From Chimonanthus salicifolius (lineage: Eukaryota; Streptophyta; Magnoliopsida; Laurales; Calycanthaceae): a stretch of DNA of 64,000 bases. The stretch spans positions 34,588,739 to 34,652,738 of the forward strand of contig CM023541.1 in NCBI GenBank assembly GCA_013350335.1. The letters run 5' to 3'. Below are positions 62,366 through 64,000 of this stretch, piece after piece. The notes under the pieces were generated by a model. It made no database searches. It was not told the DNA's origin and was given only the letters and a program-made list of their open reading frames with translations. Numbering within the stretch: position 1 is the stretch's first letter; each line of letters starts with the position of its first letter. The position numbers were made by a program, and so were the translations under genes.

Positions 62366-64000
62366 TTAGTGAGTAATCATTGTACTTGTAAGAAAATATT
62401 TGTTCAACATTTAATTATTTTGTTGAAATTTTTTTAATAAATGATCATATATTAGGTATTCTGTGTATACCGCTAACTAATATATTAAAGTGGGAATCTA
62501 CAAAACACTTGGGCGTGGATTGTGCCCTAGCCTACATTTTCTTTTTAGATTTAGATTTGACTTGCACAATTTTATTTAACTCATTTTCACCGTCATATGA
62601 AGTTTAATGATATAAATATTTATTCAATAGTTCAAATTCACTACTTAAAAATAAAAAATTTAGACAACCTCTTAGTGTCCAACTTTAGATAAATGAAATT
62701 CTTATTGATATTAATAAAGATGATTATAGTGTATGAGAATTATAACCATCATTATAGTGCCCATATTAAAAGATAGATTCCACTTTCAAATATGATCTTA
62801 CAAAACACTCCACTTTCAACCTGTTAAATAAAGTTAATTAAAAACGCGTTAGACTAGCGAGATAATCTAAGTAATAAATTCTAAAGATACGTATCCTCAA
62901 ATAGATTGTGGGTCCTATATATTAAGTTCATTTGATAAATGATAATATAGATATGAATTATGTAAAGTTTCACTGTCAAATGATGATCCAAGCCATATAA
63001 TTTTGACCTTTAATTTTGATAAGTATAGGTCATTGATTTTTTAAAGTTCAAAATCAAGAGATAAAATGATCCAAATAGAGGTAAAACTTCATAAACAAAC
63101 TACTTATATGGTTCTCTTTATATCAAAATCAACTATGTAGACTTTAAAGTCCATTTAATGACATATCTAGTTAGTGTATCTTGTATATAAAATAAGGGGG
63201 TATGTATTATATCATGGCTTTAATGTTTTTAGTATTTTTATATTTATTAAATAAGAAATTTAATAAAATTATACTTTTATTTATTATTAATACAAAGATC
63301 TTTAAGAATCACTTTCTTTAGTGTTGAGTTCTAACATATGAGGATAAATGAAACCCACATGGGTGTAGTTCAACTGGTTGCCTCTTGTCTCAAGAAGCGG
63401 GAGGTTGCAGGTTCGAGATCCCATGGCTTAGTTGCAGGTTCGAACTCCCATGGCTTAACCTTGGTGTGTGCCCTAGGAGTAGTGGGCTCACCCATGTGGA
63501 TTTTATGCTAGGTACTCCACAGTTTCCCACATGTAAATTAAAAAAAAAAATGCAATGGAAAATATTTTTAGGATGGTGTTTTTTTATTGAATATCAAGTC
63601 TATTGAAGTTGAAACATTATGATTTTTAATGTTTTAAAGTTCAACAATCAAAGTGAATTAGTTAAAATCAATTTAGAATAAAATGAAATTTGAATAAAAG
63701 TACTATTCATATAAGTTGATAACTACGATTAAAGAAAGAGTGATTTTAATTATGATGGATTCCACTTGTGGCCTAAAGTGGGTATGTAATATGATTTAAT
63801 GAAGTTAATATTCGTATCCAGTTTGAAATTCTCTGATCAAATCAATGGACTTTTTAATGAAGGCATCCGTGTAGAATCAAATCAATCAATAAGTGGAACT
63901 TATTATGATGATTTAAAAGTCAATGGTTTTTATATATATTAAATAATTAACATGCCATATGTATTATATTATATTATATTATATTATATTATCCAACGAT
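62366..64000 (+). promoter_or_regulatory. Promoter block P leading to a presumed fourth NPD gene
   Basis: Homologous to 15765-16532, ending at the second AT-rich direct repeat 'attatattatattatcca', here with two extra units. In the complete copies this point is about 150 bases before the ATG. Extra sequence relative to NPD1-3: about 100 bases near 62715-62810, roughly 500 bases shared with the orphan block (63050-63270), and a SINE at 63361. The TATA box and coding start would lie beyond the right edge. Confidence 0.6.
63361..63551 (+). mobile_element. tRNA-derived SINE (family A) with doubled B box
   Basis: Box A TAGTTCAACTG at 63366-63376. A 27-base segment carrying the B box (gttgcaggttcga..) is duplicated in tandem (63414-63440 and 63441-63467). 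The 3' end is 'ctccacagtttcccacatg', 'taaatt' and an A run. No clear target duplication found by eye. It would be transcribed by RNA polymerase III if active. Confidence 0.75.

Overview
This is nuclear DNA of a flowering plant. It is AT-rich and intron-containing, packed with plant transposable elements (copia and gypsy LTRs, TRIM, hAT, Stowaway MITE, tRNA-derived SINEs), and it carries an inserted piece of plant mitochondrial DNA. I cannot name the genus.

Layout. 1-4.2 kb: a solo copia LTR with a perfect target-site duplication, then the 3' end of a second LTR element and a SINE. 4.25-8.89 kb (minus strand): one intact five-exon short-chain dehydrogenase/reductase (SDR) gene whose 3 kb intron 2 contains a 1.56 kb hAT element. 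9.4-64 kb: a degenerate array of large tandem units. Three units each carry an intact six-exon gene for an FMN-dependent TIM-barrel nitronate monooxygenase (2-nitropropane dioxygenase family): NPD1 16679-21570, NPD2 32379-37311, NPD3 43066-47964. Each gene is preceded by the same promoter segment and TRIM remnant, and followed by the same 1.7 kb 3' flank.

Units are about 10.7 to 16 kb apart and differ by deletions and insertions among shared blocks. I call these blocks R3 (unknown AT-rich), R4 (gypsy-type LTR), R5, R0 (decayed copia pol), R1, R2, TRIM and P (promoter). The last unit has two R2-TRIM-P modules. The first (55.7-58.7 kb) leads to no gene. The second (60.0-64.0 kb) is interrupted by a 1.4 kb mitochondrial insertion with a truncated nad3. 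It runs off the right edge about 180 bp before the place where an ATG would be expected, so a fourth NPD copy probably starts just outside the window.

Notable points: all three NPD genes use a GC-AG intron at the same place; NPD3 has a diverged tract over exons 5-6 that suggests gene conversion; and the paralogous units act as empty-site controls that date several insertions. I see no bacterial-type system, CRISPR array, complete rRNA or tRNA gene. The SDR and NPD genes are ordinary plant enzyme families, and nothing in the sequence proves that they act in one pathway.
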